A stretch of DNA of 64,000 nucleotides from Bacteroidia bacterium (GTDB lineage: Bacteria; Bacteroidota; Bacteroidia; J057), in contig JAIBAH010000012.1 in NCBI GenBank assembly GCA_019695295.1, positions 1 to 64,000 on the forward strand. The letters are read 5' to 3'. The position numbers and the translations under genes are program-made. Below the pieces are notes generated by a model. That model was not told the DNA's origin. It saw only the letters and a list, made by a program, of their open reading frames with translations, and searched no databases. Of the stretch, positions 9,397 to 18,054 are shown piece by piece (position 1 is the first letter of the stretch; each line of letters starts with the position of its first letter).

Positions 9397-10398
9397 ATGG
9401 GACTTTTTGATATTTTTGATCAGTTTATTAATGTCATTGAATGGGTAGATAATACCAGAGATACGCTTGCCTGGAAATTTCCGGATAGTAATAAAGAAAT
9501 TAAAATGGGCGCTCAGCTTACCGTCAGGGAATCTCAAGCAGCTATTCTGATAAATGAAGGGAAAATGGCGGATGTATATGCACCGGGACGCTATGAACTG
9601 ACCACCCGGAACATGCCGATTCTTACCACTTTGCGCTCATGGAAATACGGATTTGAGTCTCCGTTTAAAGTGGATGTATATTTCTTTAATACCCGTCAGT
9701 TTACGGATAATAAATGGGGTACGCCTACGCCTGTAACGATTGCCGACAGCAAATTTGGTCAGGTGGAGTTCCGTGCCTTTGGTTCTTATAATTTCAGAGT
9801 CACCAATTTTGAGGTGTTTTTTAAGCAGTTCTGCGGAACGGACCCCGTTGTAACCCTGGACGAAGTAGAAGGTACTTTCAGAGCGAAACTCGTAGATAAA
9901 TTTACGGAAATCGTGGCAAAAATGGCGGAAGGGAATTTCTCTTTCGTACAAATGCAGGCCAATAAATCGGAGTTTATCAATGCTTTATTTCCTGCTATCA
10001 AGCTGTATTTCGAAGGATTCGGTGTAGAAATCACCGACTTTACGATTCAAAGTATCACCCTTCCGGATGAATTGCAGGAATACCTCCGCAAAAATACTCA
10101 GATGAATATGGTTGGTGGGGATATGCAGAAATTCATGATGTTTCAGCAGGCAAAAAGCATAGAAGAAGCCGCCAAAAACGGAGGACACGTTTCTCAGCCC
10201 GGAATGGATATGGCAACCCTTCTGCTCGCCAATAATATGATGCAGAATATGCAAAAACCCAATCCCGAAAGTCAGCCTCCGGTTTCCAAAGACGATATTA
10301 TGAAACTTCTCAAAGACCTCGGCGAACTGAAAAATAACGGTATCCTCACAGAAGAAGAATTCAACGAAAAGAAAAAGGAATTGCTCGCAAGATTGTAA
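9397..10398 (+). CDS. SPFH domain protein with C-terminal SHOCT module
   Basis: I chose the ATG at 9397 (MGLFDIFDQF), 16 codons inside the longest frame, because YdjI-type SPFH proteins begin this way and the upstream codons are AT-rich leader. Of 333 residues, about 1-230 form the SPFH/band-7-like domain (DTLAWKFPDSNKEIKMGAQLTVRESQAA motif), followed by a Q/M-rich linker and a C-terminal SHOCT helix pair (DIMKLLKDLGELKNNGILTEEEFNEKKKELL). SHOCT is a short oligomerisation module. Bacillus YdjI members act in membrane stress with PspA-like proteins; no pspA-like partner is seen here, so the role is open. Confidence 0.85.
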   Translation: MGLFDIFDQFINVIEWVDNTRDTLAWKFPDSNKEIKMGAQLTVRESQAAILINEGKMADVYAPGRYELTTRNMPILTTLRSWKYGFESPFKVDVYFFNTRQFTDNKWGTPTPVTIADSKFGQVEFRAFGSYNFRVTNFEVFFKQFCGTDPVVTLDEVEGTFRAKLVDKFTEIVAKMAEGNFSFVQMQANKSEFINALFPAIKLYFEGFGVEITDFTIQSITLPDELQEYLRKNTQMNMVGGDMQKFMMFQQAKSIEEAAKNGGHVSQPGMDMATLLLANNMMQNMQKPNPESQPPVSKDDIMKLLKDLGELKNNGILTEEEFNEKKKELLARL

Positions 10399-10426
10399 TT
10401 GCCCGTTTTCTGATTCTATAAATTGT

Positions 10427-10463
10427 AAACCGCCCTTTTTCAGTGATGAATGAAGGGCGGTTT
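10427..10463 (+). terminator. Rho-independent terminator after SPFH gene
   Basis: An 11-bp stem (AAACCGCCCTT with AAGGGCGGTTT) followed by a T run. It lies immediately before the deacetylase leader, which argues that the deacetylase starts at 10493 and not at the longer 10466 frame that would begin inside the T run. Confidence 0.85.
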
Positions 10464-10492
10464 TTATGTTTTTGTTTATAAACTCTCTCAGC

Positions 10493-11134
10493 ATGTACTT
10501 CCCCAAAACCCCCGAATGGATTATCCGGATGTTTCCGGGATTGACCTGGAGAATCCCCGGCGAATCTCCGGTGATTTATCTGACGTTCGATGATGGACCT
10601 CATCCCGAAATTACGGATTGGGTGCTGGATTTGCTGGAAAAATACAATGCAGAAGCTACCTTTTTTCTGATTGGAAAAAACGTACGGACTTATCCGGAAA
10701 CTGCTGAAAAAATTCTGAAACGGAATCACCGGATTGGAAATCATACTTTCTCGCACAAAAACGGATGGAATACTCCCCTGAAGGAATACCTCGGAGAAGT
10801 CAGAAATGGGCAGCAGGCAATTGCGGATGTGCTGGGGATTCAGGCACTTTGGTTTCGTCCGCCTTATGGAAAACTAAGGTTCAGTCAGTTGCGGAGCCTG
10901 AAAAATACCCACAAAATCGCGATGATGGACATCCTTTGCGGAGACTTTGACACAACCCGGAATGCCGCTTTCTGCACAGAAAATGTCATCCGGAATTATC
11001 AGAATGGCTCCATTGTGGTATTTCATGATAGCGAAAAGGCTTTTCCGAGATTAAAAGAAACCCTGCCTCAGGTACTTGCTTTTTGTAAAGAGAATGGAAT
11101 TCTTTGTAAAGCCCTTCCGGAAAGCATTGGGTAA
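10493..11134 (+). CDS. Polysaccharide deacetylase family protein (CE4)
   Basis: A 213-residue NodB-homology protein. Motif 1 is TFDDGPHP (catalytic Asp and metal Asp), motif 2 is HTFSH (metal His pair), and motif 3 is RPPYG. Later motifs include the conserved D of DILCGDFD and the FHDSEKA histidine near the C-terminus. CE4 enzymes remove N-acetyl groups from chitin, peptidoglycan or other amino-sugar polymers. There is no obvious cleavable signal peptide after the chosen start (MYFPKTPEWIIRMFPGL); Bacteroidota relatives share this short N-terminal segment. The substrate is not deducible here. Confidence 0.88.
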   Translation: MYFPKTPEWIIRMFPGLTWRIPGESPVIYLTFDDGPHPEITDWVLDLLEKYNAEATFFLIGKNVRTYPETAEKILKRNHRIGNHTFSHKNGWNTPLKEYLGEVRNGQQAIADVLGIQALWFRPPYGKLRFSQLRSLKNTHKIAMMDILCGDFDTTRNAAFCTENVIRNYQNGSIVVFHDSEKAFPRLKETLPQVLAFCKENGILCKALPESIG

Positions 11135-11322
11135 AGTGCTGCTATTTATGGACTTTTACTTCATTGAATGATTGAAATAAAGGCTTTTCAATAATTGATT
11201 ATCATTTATTTGCATATATTAAAAATAGTGATTAATTTTGCCTTCTGTTTTCCTGAAAAGAAAATAAACTACAACAAAACATCAAATTTTGCGTAAAAAG
11301 ACAAACAATAATATAAAAAAAT

Positions 11323-11775
11323 ATGTCACTCAAAGAAATCATCAATAACGATATCAAAGATGCAATGCGTTCCAAAGATCAGATTGCATTAACGGCACTA
11401 CGGGCTATTAAAACGGCTATTTTGTTAATTGAAACGGCCGAAGGAAGACCTGCCGGCGAACTAACCTCTGACGAAGAACTAAAGCTCCTCATCAAGCAGG
11501 CAAAACAAAGAAAAGATTCTATTGAGCAATTTCGTCAGAGCGGCAGGGAAGACCTTGCCGAAAAAGAAGAAAGCGAATTAAAAATTATAGAAAAATATTT
11601 ACCGAAAGCAATGACAACCGAGGAACTCGAATCCGAAATTAAAGCCATCATTGCAGAGACCGGCGCTTCTTCCGCCAAAGATATGGGTAAAGTAATGGGC
11701 GTTGCCTCCAAAAAATTTGCAGGGAAAGCCGACGGTAAGCTAATTTCTGAAATAGTCAAAAAACTTTTGGGATAA
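11323..11775 (+). CDS. GatB/YqeY domain-containing protein
   Basis: A 150-residue YqeY protein with the diagnostic SLKEIINNDIKDAMRSKD start, the TALRAIKTAI helix, RKDSIEQFRQSGREDLAEKEESEL and the C-terminal DMGKVMGVASKKFAGKADGKLISEIVKKLL. This is the tail domain shared with GatB of the tRNA-dependent amidotransferase, where it contacts tRNA. The stand-alone protein has no settled role. It is followed after 74 nt by the CvpA gene. Confidence 0.92.
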   Translation: MSLKEIINNDIKDAMRSKDQIALTALRAIKTAILLIETAEGRPAGELTSDEELKLLIKQAKQRKDSIEQFRQSGREDLAEKEESELKIIEKYLPKAMTTEELESEIKAIIAETGASSAKDMGKVMGVASKKFAGKADGKLISEIVKKLLG

Positions 11776-11849
11776 ATCTGTCAAAAAGGTGTTTGATTCA
11801 ATATATTGAAACGATAACTAAAGGATAAAACTTTAACTGATACAAAACT

Positions 11850-12680
11850 ATGGCAGCCGGCGGTCCTTCTATCAATTTTCTCGACCTTCTGATTGGAGGT
11901 GGAATTCTCTATGGATGTTTCAGGGGATACAGTGACGGCGTAGAAAAACCCATTCAGCGGGCGGCGATTGTCGTTGCGGCTTTATGCGGCATAAAATTCT
12001 ACAGCTTTTTTGACAGTTACTTGTTAAATATGTTTGATATCCCGCCTTCTCTTGCGCCCTATGCGAGCGGGTTGTTGGTGTTTGGACTGGTATTTTTTGT
12101 GCTCCACTTTTTACTTTCCGGATTCAGCAGCTTTGTGACCAAGGTAAGCCCCGTACCTAACAGTATTGGAAAAGCCGTAGGAGTAGTTTGGGGAGCACTG
12201 AAAGCCTCTCTGATTATCAGTTTTGCTGCCCTTCTGCTCAGCAGCGTCAATATGCCTCCCGCAAATATGACAGGCAATTCCGTTTTGTATTCGAGAGTCA
12301 GGGATTTCGGGATGACCTTTGTTTCCAGTGTATTTACAGAAATTCCGCTGATTCAGAAGCTGATAGGAGAAGTCGGAAGGGTGATTAAACCCGCAAACAA
12401 TGATTTCCCGGTAACGCCTGCTCCCGATGACCCTACTGTAAGTACGAACAATAATACACCCACTGTAACCGTAACTCCTCCTGATGAACGAAAAATACCT
12501 TCTCAGACCACAACAATACCTTCTTCCGGAGGAACGCAGGACAGGGAAGTACGTCTGGACAGAACGACCGGCGTATATACTCCCGGATATCCTAAATCAG
12601 AAATTGCAAAGGAAACAGAGCCGGTTAAACCCAAACTGGTTAAACCCAGGACAACTTCCAAACCTCCTACAGTACGCTAA
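11850..12680 (+). CDS. CvpA family membrane protein
   Basis: A 276-residue protein with four hydrophobic segments in the first 170 residues (for example NFLDLLIGGGILYGCFRGYSDG and GLLVFGLVFFVLHFLL), as in CvpA. The C-terminal 100 residues are a Pro/Thr-rich, low-complexity tail (VTPAPDDPTVSTNNNTPTVTV), probably extended. E. coli CvpA is known for colicin V production and purF linkage; Bacteroidota members are common and of unclear function. The next gene (pabA/trpG type) starts 22 nt after its stop, so they are likely co-transcribed. Confidence 0.88.
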   Translation: MAAGGPSINFLDLLIGGGILYGCFRGYSDGVEKPIQRAAIVVAALCGIKFYSFFDSYLLNMFDIPPSLAPYASGLLVFGLVFFVLHFLLSGFSSFVTKVSPVPNSIGKAVGVVWGALKASLIISFAALLLSSVNMPPANMTGNSVLYSRVRDFGMTFVSSVFTEIPLIQKLIGEVGRVIKPANNDFPVTPAPDDPTVSTNNNTPTVTVTPPDERKIPSQTTTIPSSGGTQDREVRLDRTTGVYTPGYPKSEIAKETEPVKPKLVKPRTTSKPPTVR

Positions 12681-12702
12681 AAAGCATTCTGATACACTAT
12701 CC

Positions 12703-13269
12703 ATGATTTATCTGATAGATAATTATGATTCTTTCACCTATAATCTTGCCGATATTGTAAAAAGATATACGGAGGTTACCGTTGTCAGAAATGACGAGCT
12801 TACCACCGAATCACTGATTGACCTTCGTCCCAAAGCACTGATTCTTTCTCCCGGACCGGGCAAACCGGAAGAAAGCGGCATTTCCTGTGAAGCGGCAGCC
12901 TATTTTCTGGATAAAATTCCAGTACTTGGGGTTTGTCTCGGACATCAGATTCTGGCTCAGATTACCGGCTCAGCGATAGTCAAAGCGCGAAAGCCCATGC
13001 ATGGCAAAACTTCGCTCATTTTTCACCAGCAACAGGGAGTATTTAAGGGTTTAAAAAGCCCTTTGAACGTAATGCGTTATCATTCTTTGCTGATAGACCC
13101 TCCATCCCTGGCACAATCCTTTGAAATTATTGCCCAAACAGAGGAGAAAGAGATCATGGCAATCCGTCACAAACAATTTCCCGTTACGGGAGTTCAGTTT
13201 CATCCTGAGTCAATTCTGACAGAAAAGGGAAATATTATGATAAAAAATTGGATTCTTAGTATAAGATAG
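12703..13269 (+). CDS. pabA: Anthranilate/aminodeoxychorismate synthase glutaminase subunit
   Basis: Class I glutamine amidotransferase of 188 residues that supplies ammonia to a chorismate-using partner. The triad is intact: C78 in GVCLGHQ, and H167 and E169 in QFHPES; the oxyanion strand LSPGPGKP is at 49-56. The ATG at 12703 (MIYLIDNYDSFTYN) is the classic family start; a longer frame would overlap CvpA. No trpE or pabB lies nearby, so an amphibolic PabA/TrpG role is likely and the symbol should be read as family level. Confidence 0.9.
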   Translation: MIYLIDNYDSFTYNLADIVKRYTEVTVVRNDELTTESLIDLRPKALILSPGPGKPEESGISCEAAAYFLDKIPVLGVCLGHQILAQITGSAIVKARKPMHGKTSLIFHQQQGVFKGLKSPLNVMRYHSLLIDPPSLAQSFEIIAQTEEKEIMAIRHKQFPVTGVQFHPESILTEKGNIMIKNWILSIR

Positions 13270-13314
13270 TTTATTTTGCCTTTTTATTTTTAAAAAATAC
13301 AGAAAATTACTGCA

Positions 13315-14082
13315 ATGAGCATAATTAAAATCAAGGAAGATGGAGGATTTCGCTATGTCGAAGAAGGGGAAGGTCCGGTTCTTTTGCTTATACATGGTTT
13401 ATTTGGAGCTTTGAGTAACTGGAGGAGCGTGGTAGAGACCTTTACGAGTGACTACAAAGTACTGATTCCGCTAATGCCGATTTACGAAAAACCCGCTTTT
13501 GAGATTGAGACCTCGGTGGAAGGGCTGAAACATTTCATTCATGCGTTTGTAAATTACAAAAAAATAGAAATGCCGGTAATTATCGGAAATTCACTCGGAG
13601 GACACGTTGCCCTGAAATATACAATCTCTTTTCCTCAAAAGGTTAAGGCGCTCGTTTTGACTGGCAGTTCAGGATTGTATGAGTCCGGAATGGGAAGCGA
13701 ATTTCCACGGTATAAATCCTATCCTTTTATAAAAGAGAGGGTGGAATATACTTTCTTTTCTCCGGTTACTGCAACGAAAGAACTTGTGGATGAAGTATTT
13801 GGTATTGTAAATGATAATTTCAAGGCGCTCAGGGTGTTGCGGTTTGCCCGTTCCGCCCAAAAAGAAAACCTCAGCAAGGATGTATCGGGGATTAAAAATC
13901 CGACCCTTCTGGTTTGGGGGCTGAATGATAATATTACCCCTCCGAATGTTGCACATGAATTTAACAGCCTGATTCCGGCTTCTGAGCTTCAGTTTATTGA
14001 TTCCTGCGGACATGCGGCAATGATGGAGCAACCCGAAAAGTTTAATCGTCTGGTAAGAAAGTTTCTGGATAAACTGAAATAG
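13315..14082 (+). CDS. Alpha/beta hydrolase
   Basis: A 255-residue alpha/beta hydrolase with the oxyanion motif HGLFGALSNW, the nucleophile elbow GNSLGG (S93), a late Asp in WGLNDNITPP (about residue 204) and the catalytic His in DSCGHAAMMEQPE (about 233). It has no signal peptide, so it is probably cytosolic. Bacteroidota homologues often carry this N-terminal pattern, but the substrate cannot be inferred. It starts 45 nt after the glutaminase gene. Confidence 0.88.
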   Translation: MSIIKIKEDGGFRYVEEGEGPVLLLIHGLFGALSNWRSVVETFTSDYKVLIPLMPIYEKPAFEIETSVEGLKHFIHAFVNYKKIEMPVIIGNSLGGHVALKYTISFPQKVKALVLTGSSGLYESGMGSEFPRYKSYPFIKERVEYTFFSPVTATKELVDEVFGIVNDNFKALRVLRFARSAQKENLSKDVSGIKNPTLLVWGLNDNITPPNVAHEFNSLIPASELQFIDSCGHAAMMEQPEKFNRLVRKFLDKLK

Positions 14083-14106
14083 CCTGTGGCATAAACCCCA
14101 GGCTAT
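14079..14106 (+). terminator. Terminator after alpha/beta hydrolase
   Basis: The stem ATAGCCTG/CAGGCTAT, extended by GG/CC past one mismatch, overlaps the hydrolase stop codon. It is only weakly followed by U residues. Confidence 0.55.
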
Positions 14107-14203
14107 TCACTGAAAAAAAAGAGATAAAAACAATCTTTGAATTATAAATGTGCCTAACCCCAAAAAAGTATTAATTTTACGCACGAATTAAAAAAATACA
14201 GGG

Positions 14204-15220
14204 ATGTCAAAAAAATATACTTTTCTCTATCTGATACTTTTGCCTTTTTGGGGAATGGCGCAGTTATTTCCGAATCTGGGAGGACAACGTGCCGGTATTT
14301 CGGCTTATACCTTCCTGAAAATGGACATCAGTCCCCGTTCTTCGGGAATGGGAGGAGCGAGCCTGTGTCAGTCAGGTGATGCATACAGTATCTTTGTGAA
14401 TCCGGCCTCACTTTCCGAAGTAGAAGGTACTTCCCTGGGGCTATCTCATACCTTCTGGACTGCCGGCATTAATCAAACCTGGTTTTCGGCTTCCAAACCA
14501 ACTAAAATCGGACACTTTGGCGTTTCTATGAATTATCTGACTTCCGGTGCAATGCCAGTCAGGACAGAGTTTGAGCCTGATGGAACCGGTCAATATTTTT
14601 ATTCTTATTATTCGTCTGTTGGGGCTACTTACAGCAAACAGCTTACGGATTTTTTCCGGTACGGAGTTTCTCTCCACTGGGTCCACGAGCAATTGGCGCA
14701 AACCAGTGCGAATACTGCCACGATAGATTTAGGCTTTTTGTACCGAACCGATTTTAAAGACCTTAGCTTTGGGGTGAATGTACAAAATTTCGGGTTTAAT
14801 TCCCGTCTGAAAGGAGTATGGGAAATTGATTCTGCGTTTTACAATAACCCCATTTCTCTGGATAATTATCCTCCGCCTACGGTATTTCAGCTGGGAGTAT
14901 CCATGATTCCCTATAAGACAGAATCTCAGAGTATTGCAGTTTCCCTTCAGCTGAATCACCCGAATGATAATTCCGAAAATATCAGAATTGGAGCAGAATA
15001 TGCTTACAAAAGCCTGCTCTTTGCCCGTCTGGGTTATAAAATCAATGTAAAAGACCAGCCTTTTCCGACTGCGGGTTTTGGAATCCGTACAAGAATCGGA
15101 AAGCACCCGTTAAAAATGGATTATGCTTTTGAGCCTATGCAGTATCTGGGGGCAATTCATAAAGTGGCCTTGTCCTTTCAGTTTAATCAGGAGAAAAGAA
15201 GCGAAGAACCCACAAAATAA
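14204..15220 (+). CDS. PorV/PorQ family outer membrane protein
   Basis: A 338-residue protein with an N-terminal signal peptide (about 1-19, ending GMAQ) and a FadL/UPF0164-like beta-barrel. The family signature is present: SPRSSGMGGASLC followed by SIFVNPASLSEV. PorV and PorQ belong to the T9SS; PorV shuttles cargo at the outer membrane and PorQ is associated with the attachment complex. The sequence reads closer to PorQ by its opening (GGQRAGISAYTFLKMDISPRSSGMGG), but that assignment is inference. The window has many T9SS cargo genes, which fits. Confidence 0.85.
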   Translation: MSKKYTFLYLILLPFWGMAQLFPNLGGQRAGISAYTFLKMDISPRSSGMGGASLCQSGDAYSIFVNPASLSEVEGTSLGLSHTFWTAGINQTWFSASKPTKIGHFGVSMNYLTSGAMPVRTEFEPDGTGQYFYSYYSSVGATYSKQLTDFFRYGVSLHWVHEQLAQTSANTATIDLGFLYRTDFKDLSFGVNVQNFGFNSRLKGVWEIDSAFYNNPISLDNYPPPTVFQLGVSMIPYKTESQSIAVSLQLNHPNDNSENIRIGAEYAYKSLLFARLGYKINVKDQPFPTAGFGIRTRIGKHPLKMDYAFEPMQYLGAIHKVALSFQFNQEKRSEEPTK

Positions 15221-15223
15221 GAC

Positions 15224-16078
15224 TTACTTTACGGCTTTGTATATCGCCTTAAAGTCTTTTTCTGTCAGCAATCCCCTTTTTAAGGGTATCGTTGAGTAGA
15301 GTAATTCTCCCGTTTTAATCCCGGAAATCCATATTCTTTTATATCCCGGATCAAAGTGCATAAGCGCAGCGTCCGGAGTATCAGCCTGTATTATTTTCTC
15401 AATTGTTTTTTTATCTGTAATGATTACGGGCAATCCGTAGGCTTTCTTTATTTTACCGGCTTCAAGTGTTCCGGGCAGTTCTTCCTGGCAGATATACAAA
15501 GTATGTTTTTTTACCTGATTTTTATTTCTGGTACAATAAACTTTGATTTTTTTCTGAAAATCATTGATATCAACCGGCCCGTTTTTACTGATATAGTTTA
15601 TATAATGCTGAATGGATTTCACTAATACCGGAAGTTGATACAAAATGCTTTCCGGATTGTCCACATCGGCTATATTGACAGAAACTATCTCATCTAACCC
15701 TCCATAAAAACTTACTGAGTCTTTATTGCAAAGTAAAAGGGAAATGTCACTGTGAATCTGAGTGGTGAATTTATCGGCATTGGTTACCTGCCGGAAACTT
15801 TTGATCAGCATGGAGTAGCCCTCCGCAGGAATAAAATCATCCACTTCGGAGTTTCTTTTAAAATCATAATTATTGAGCTTCCAGTATTTTTCCACAGCAT
15901 CCCGAATCGCGTTATTGTACGCCGATTCCACCCCGTTTCGGGTATTATCCAGGATAATTAATGTGGTAGTATTGGCAATATGAACACCATCCGGAGACGC
16001 AAACCGGTTGCCGAGCTGAGCAAATAGCGGAATACCGGATACGATGAAGTAAAAAAACAAAAGCTTTTTGTAAAACAT
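15224..16078 (-). CDS. Secreted hypothetical protein downstream of gldG
   Basis: A 284-residue protein with a cleavable signal peptide (about 1-20, FYFIVSGIPLFAQ). I do not recognise the family. The mature part starts with an alpha/beta-looking segment (TTTLIILDNTRNGVESAYNNAIRDAVEKYW), and the second half carries a VIITDKKTIEKIIQ strand-helix motif. It lies 83 nt downstream of gldG on the same strand, so a gliding or envelope role is possible by context only. It converges with the PorV/PorQ-family gene, with only 3 nt between stop codons. Confidence 0.75.
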   Translation of the reverse strand: MFYKKLLFFYFIVSGIPLFAQLGNRFASPDGVHIANTTTLIILDNTRNGVESAYNNAIRDAVEKYWKLNNYDFKRNSEVDDFIPAEGYSMLIKSFRQVTNADKFTTQIHSDISLLLCNKDSVSFYGGLDEIVSVNIADVDNPESILYQLPVLVKSIQHYINYISKNGPVDINDFQKKIKVYCTRNKNQVKKHTLYICQEELPGTLEAGKIKKAYGLPVIITDKKTIEKIIQADTPDAALMHFDPGYKRIWISGIKTGELLYSTIPLKRGLLTEKDFKAIYKAVK

Positions 16079-16161
16079 AACGATTAATCAGGTTGTATGA
16101 AATTCTGTATGAAAACAGAATCTGTAGAGAGATATTATTTTTTGAAATTAGAATTAACGCT

Positions 16162-17886
16162 TCAGCGCAAAAAGGCGGAATTTCTTTTTTTACGGAGCCA
16201 CATCCGGACAATTCCGAATAGTGCTACCAGAGAAACGGGAAGCAGCAGGTTTATTATTCGGATCAGGAAAGTATTATTTGTGACTTTTTCCCGGTCAAGC
16301 ATACGGATTTTGACTTCTTTTGCCCTGATTTTTGTCAGTGCGTCATCACCGGCGAGGTAATCTACTGCATTCATCAGGATGGTTTTATTATCGTAGGGAA
16401 TATAGCCTCTTTTACCTCTGAAGATTTTACCCATCGGGAAATTGCCATCCGAAATTACGCCAATATGACCCGGCAGGGCACTTCGCTCACCGAAAATGGC
16501 CGAGGGCGGATTAGGAGAAGCCGAATCTACCGGAGCTTCCCTGCCTGCAAACAAAGAAGTAAACATTCCCTCTATCATTACGCCGGTGATTTTATTTCCC
16601 TTATTTTTAAAGAGCTGTACAGGCGGTTTTTCCTGAAGATAAGTATTCAGGTCTATAAATTGCTGACCGTCCACCGTACGGCTATCCGGAGAAGAAGTAA
16701 GAAACACCTGCTTGGTTACTCCTTTCTGAGGAATCGTGTCAATAGAAGAAGCATATCTCAGCAGAACCTGATCTGTATTCCGGGAGATAGGGCTGTTGGG
16801 AAACTGATATACCATTGGATAAAAAATCCAGGGCAGTGACTGAAAACTGCCTCCTCCGGAGCTTTCCGTAAATACTTCTGTTTTTTCGCAGCTTAAATCC
16901 TGAATCAGGTTATAGTTGATTTTGAACCCGTATTTCAGGAATAAATCATCGAGATTAAGTTCCCGGAGCTGGGTAAGGGTAGATCTTTTTTCGAACATAT
17001 CCATATCCACAATTTCCTGCCCGAGAATGAAAAAAATACTGCCTCCCCGCATCAGATACTGATCAATCTCGTATTTTTCCCTTTCAGAAAAAGGCTTTTG
17101 AGGTTGTGCTATAATCAGTACATCAATTCCGCTTCTGTATTTGAGGTTTTCCGGTATATCTTTCCCGATTTTTTTCATGTCTTCCTCCGAAACCGTAGGC
17201 GCAATCCCGTTTCCGGCATTTTTTTTCATATCATACCGGAATACGTTATAGGTATTCTGCATTCCGGTAATCCACTCACCCAGCATTTCAATGGGAATTT
17301 CACCATGCCCCTCAACAATTGCAATATTTCCGGCATTTTCCTTGATTAAGCCCCTGACCGGAGAAACGAGTTTGTATTCCAGGTCTCCCTCTGCACCCGC
17401 AAAATCCAGTTGCCCGTTGGGTAAAACACAGCCTTTCACCAAATCAATGTATTTTTCTTTACCCCGGTAGGAAATATAGGCATAGGGAAACAGTTTTTTG
17501 TTTTCCGTTTCCATCTCGGAGGTTTTGACGGTGACGGGAATCGGGGGCATCCCTCTTTTGGTAAGTTCCTGAATCAGTTCATTATTATTTTTCGGGTCAA
17601 TGAACTCAAAATCCAGATTTCCGTTGGCGTATTGCTGCATTTCCACGAGGGTGCTGCGGATAGCGTCCTGAAAACGGCCAATATTGGGGGGATACTCTCC
17701 CTCCATATAAATCTGAAAGGTCATAGGATATCTCAGAGAATCCATTGTATTTACACTGACCTCAGAAAGGGAGTATCTTTTTTCCTTTGTCAAGTCAAAT
17801 CTTTTGAAATATGCGGAGGATAACAAATTCAGTATAAGGATTATACCAATAATTAGAAAATACCGGATATTTTGCTGATTAAACAT
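16162..17886 (-). CDS. gldG: Gliding motility ABC transporter auxiliary protein GldG
   Basis: A 574-residue protein with an N-terminal membrane anchor (about 10-26), a long ABC_transp_aux (GldG) ectodomain (FDLTKEKRYSLSEVSVN opening; IAIVEGHGEIP; GGSIFFILGQEIVDM; a late LFAGREAPVD segment and the DGNFPMGKIFRGKRGYIP stretch) and a C-terminal membrane segment (IINLLLPVSLVALFGIVRMW) ending in basic residues. In Flavobacterium, GldG works with GldF and the ATPase GldA. Here the immediately upstream gene is on the other strand, so gldF is not beside it. A TAATTTTG -7-like site lies 26-33 nt upstream. Confidence 0.93.
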   Translation of the reverse strand: MFNQQNIRYFLIIGIILILNLLSSAYFKRFDLTKEKRYSLSEVSVNTMDSLRYPMTFQIYMEGEYPPNIGRFQDAIRSTLVEMQQYANGNLDFEFIDPKNNNELIQELTKRGMPPIPVTVKTSEMETENKKLFPYAYISYRGKEKYIDLVKGCVLPNGQLDFAGAEGDLEYKLVSPVRGLIKENAGNIAIVEGHGEIPIEMLGEWITGMQNTYNVFRYDMKKNAGNGIAPTVSEEDMKKIGKDIPENLKYRSGIDVLIIAQPQKPFSEREKYEIDQYLMRGGSIFFILGQEIVDMDMFEKRSTLTQLRELNLDDLFLKYGFKINYNLIQDLSCEKTEVFTESSGGGSFQSLPWIFYPMVYQFPNSPISRNTDQVLLRYASSIDTIPQKGVTKQVFLTSSPDSRTVDGQQFIDLNTYLQEKPPVQLFKNKGNKITGVMIEGMFTSLFAGREAPVDSASPNPPSAIFGERSALPGHIGVISDGNFPMGKIFRGKRGYIPYDNKTILMNAVDYLAGDDALTKIRAKEVKIRMLDREKVTNNTFLIRIINLLLPVSLVALFGIVRMWLRKKRNSAFLR

Positions 17887-17911
17887 AGTTAACGAAAAAA
17901 TAATTTCGGGG

Positions 17912-17919
17912 CAAAATTA
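17912..17919 (-). promoter_or_regulatory. -7-like element before gldG
   Basis: Reads TAATTTTG on the minus strand, 26-33 nt before the gldG ATG. The nearest TTG is 22 nt further upstream, slightly wider than the usual 19, so the promoter call is tentative. Confidence 0.4.
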
Positions 17920-18054
17920 CAATAATCTCCCGATTTTTTAGCAATTTCGCATCTTCAAAATTATTCAGTGAAAATACTTTTTTGTAAAGTAACTGAATTT
18001 TCTGTTTAAATTCCTTTTATTCAGTAATTTAAAAATAATTCAACGCCGGACATA

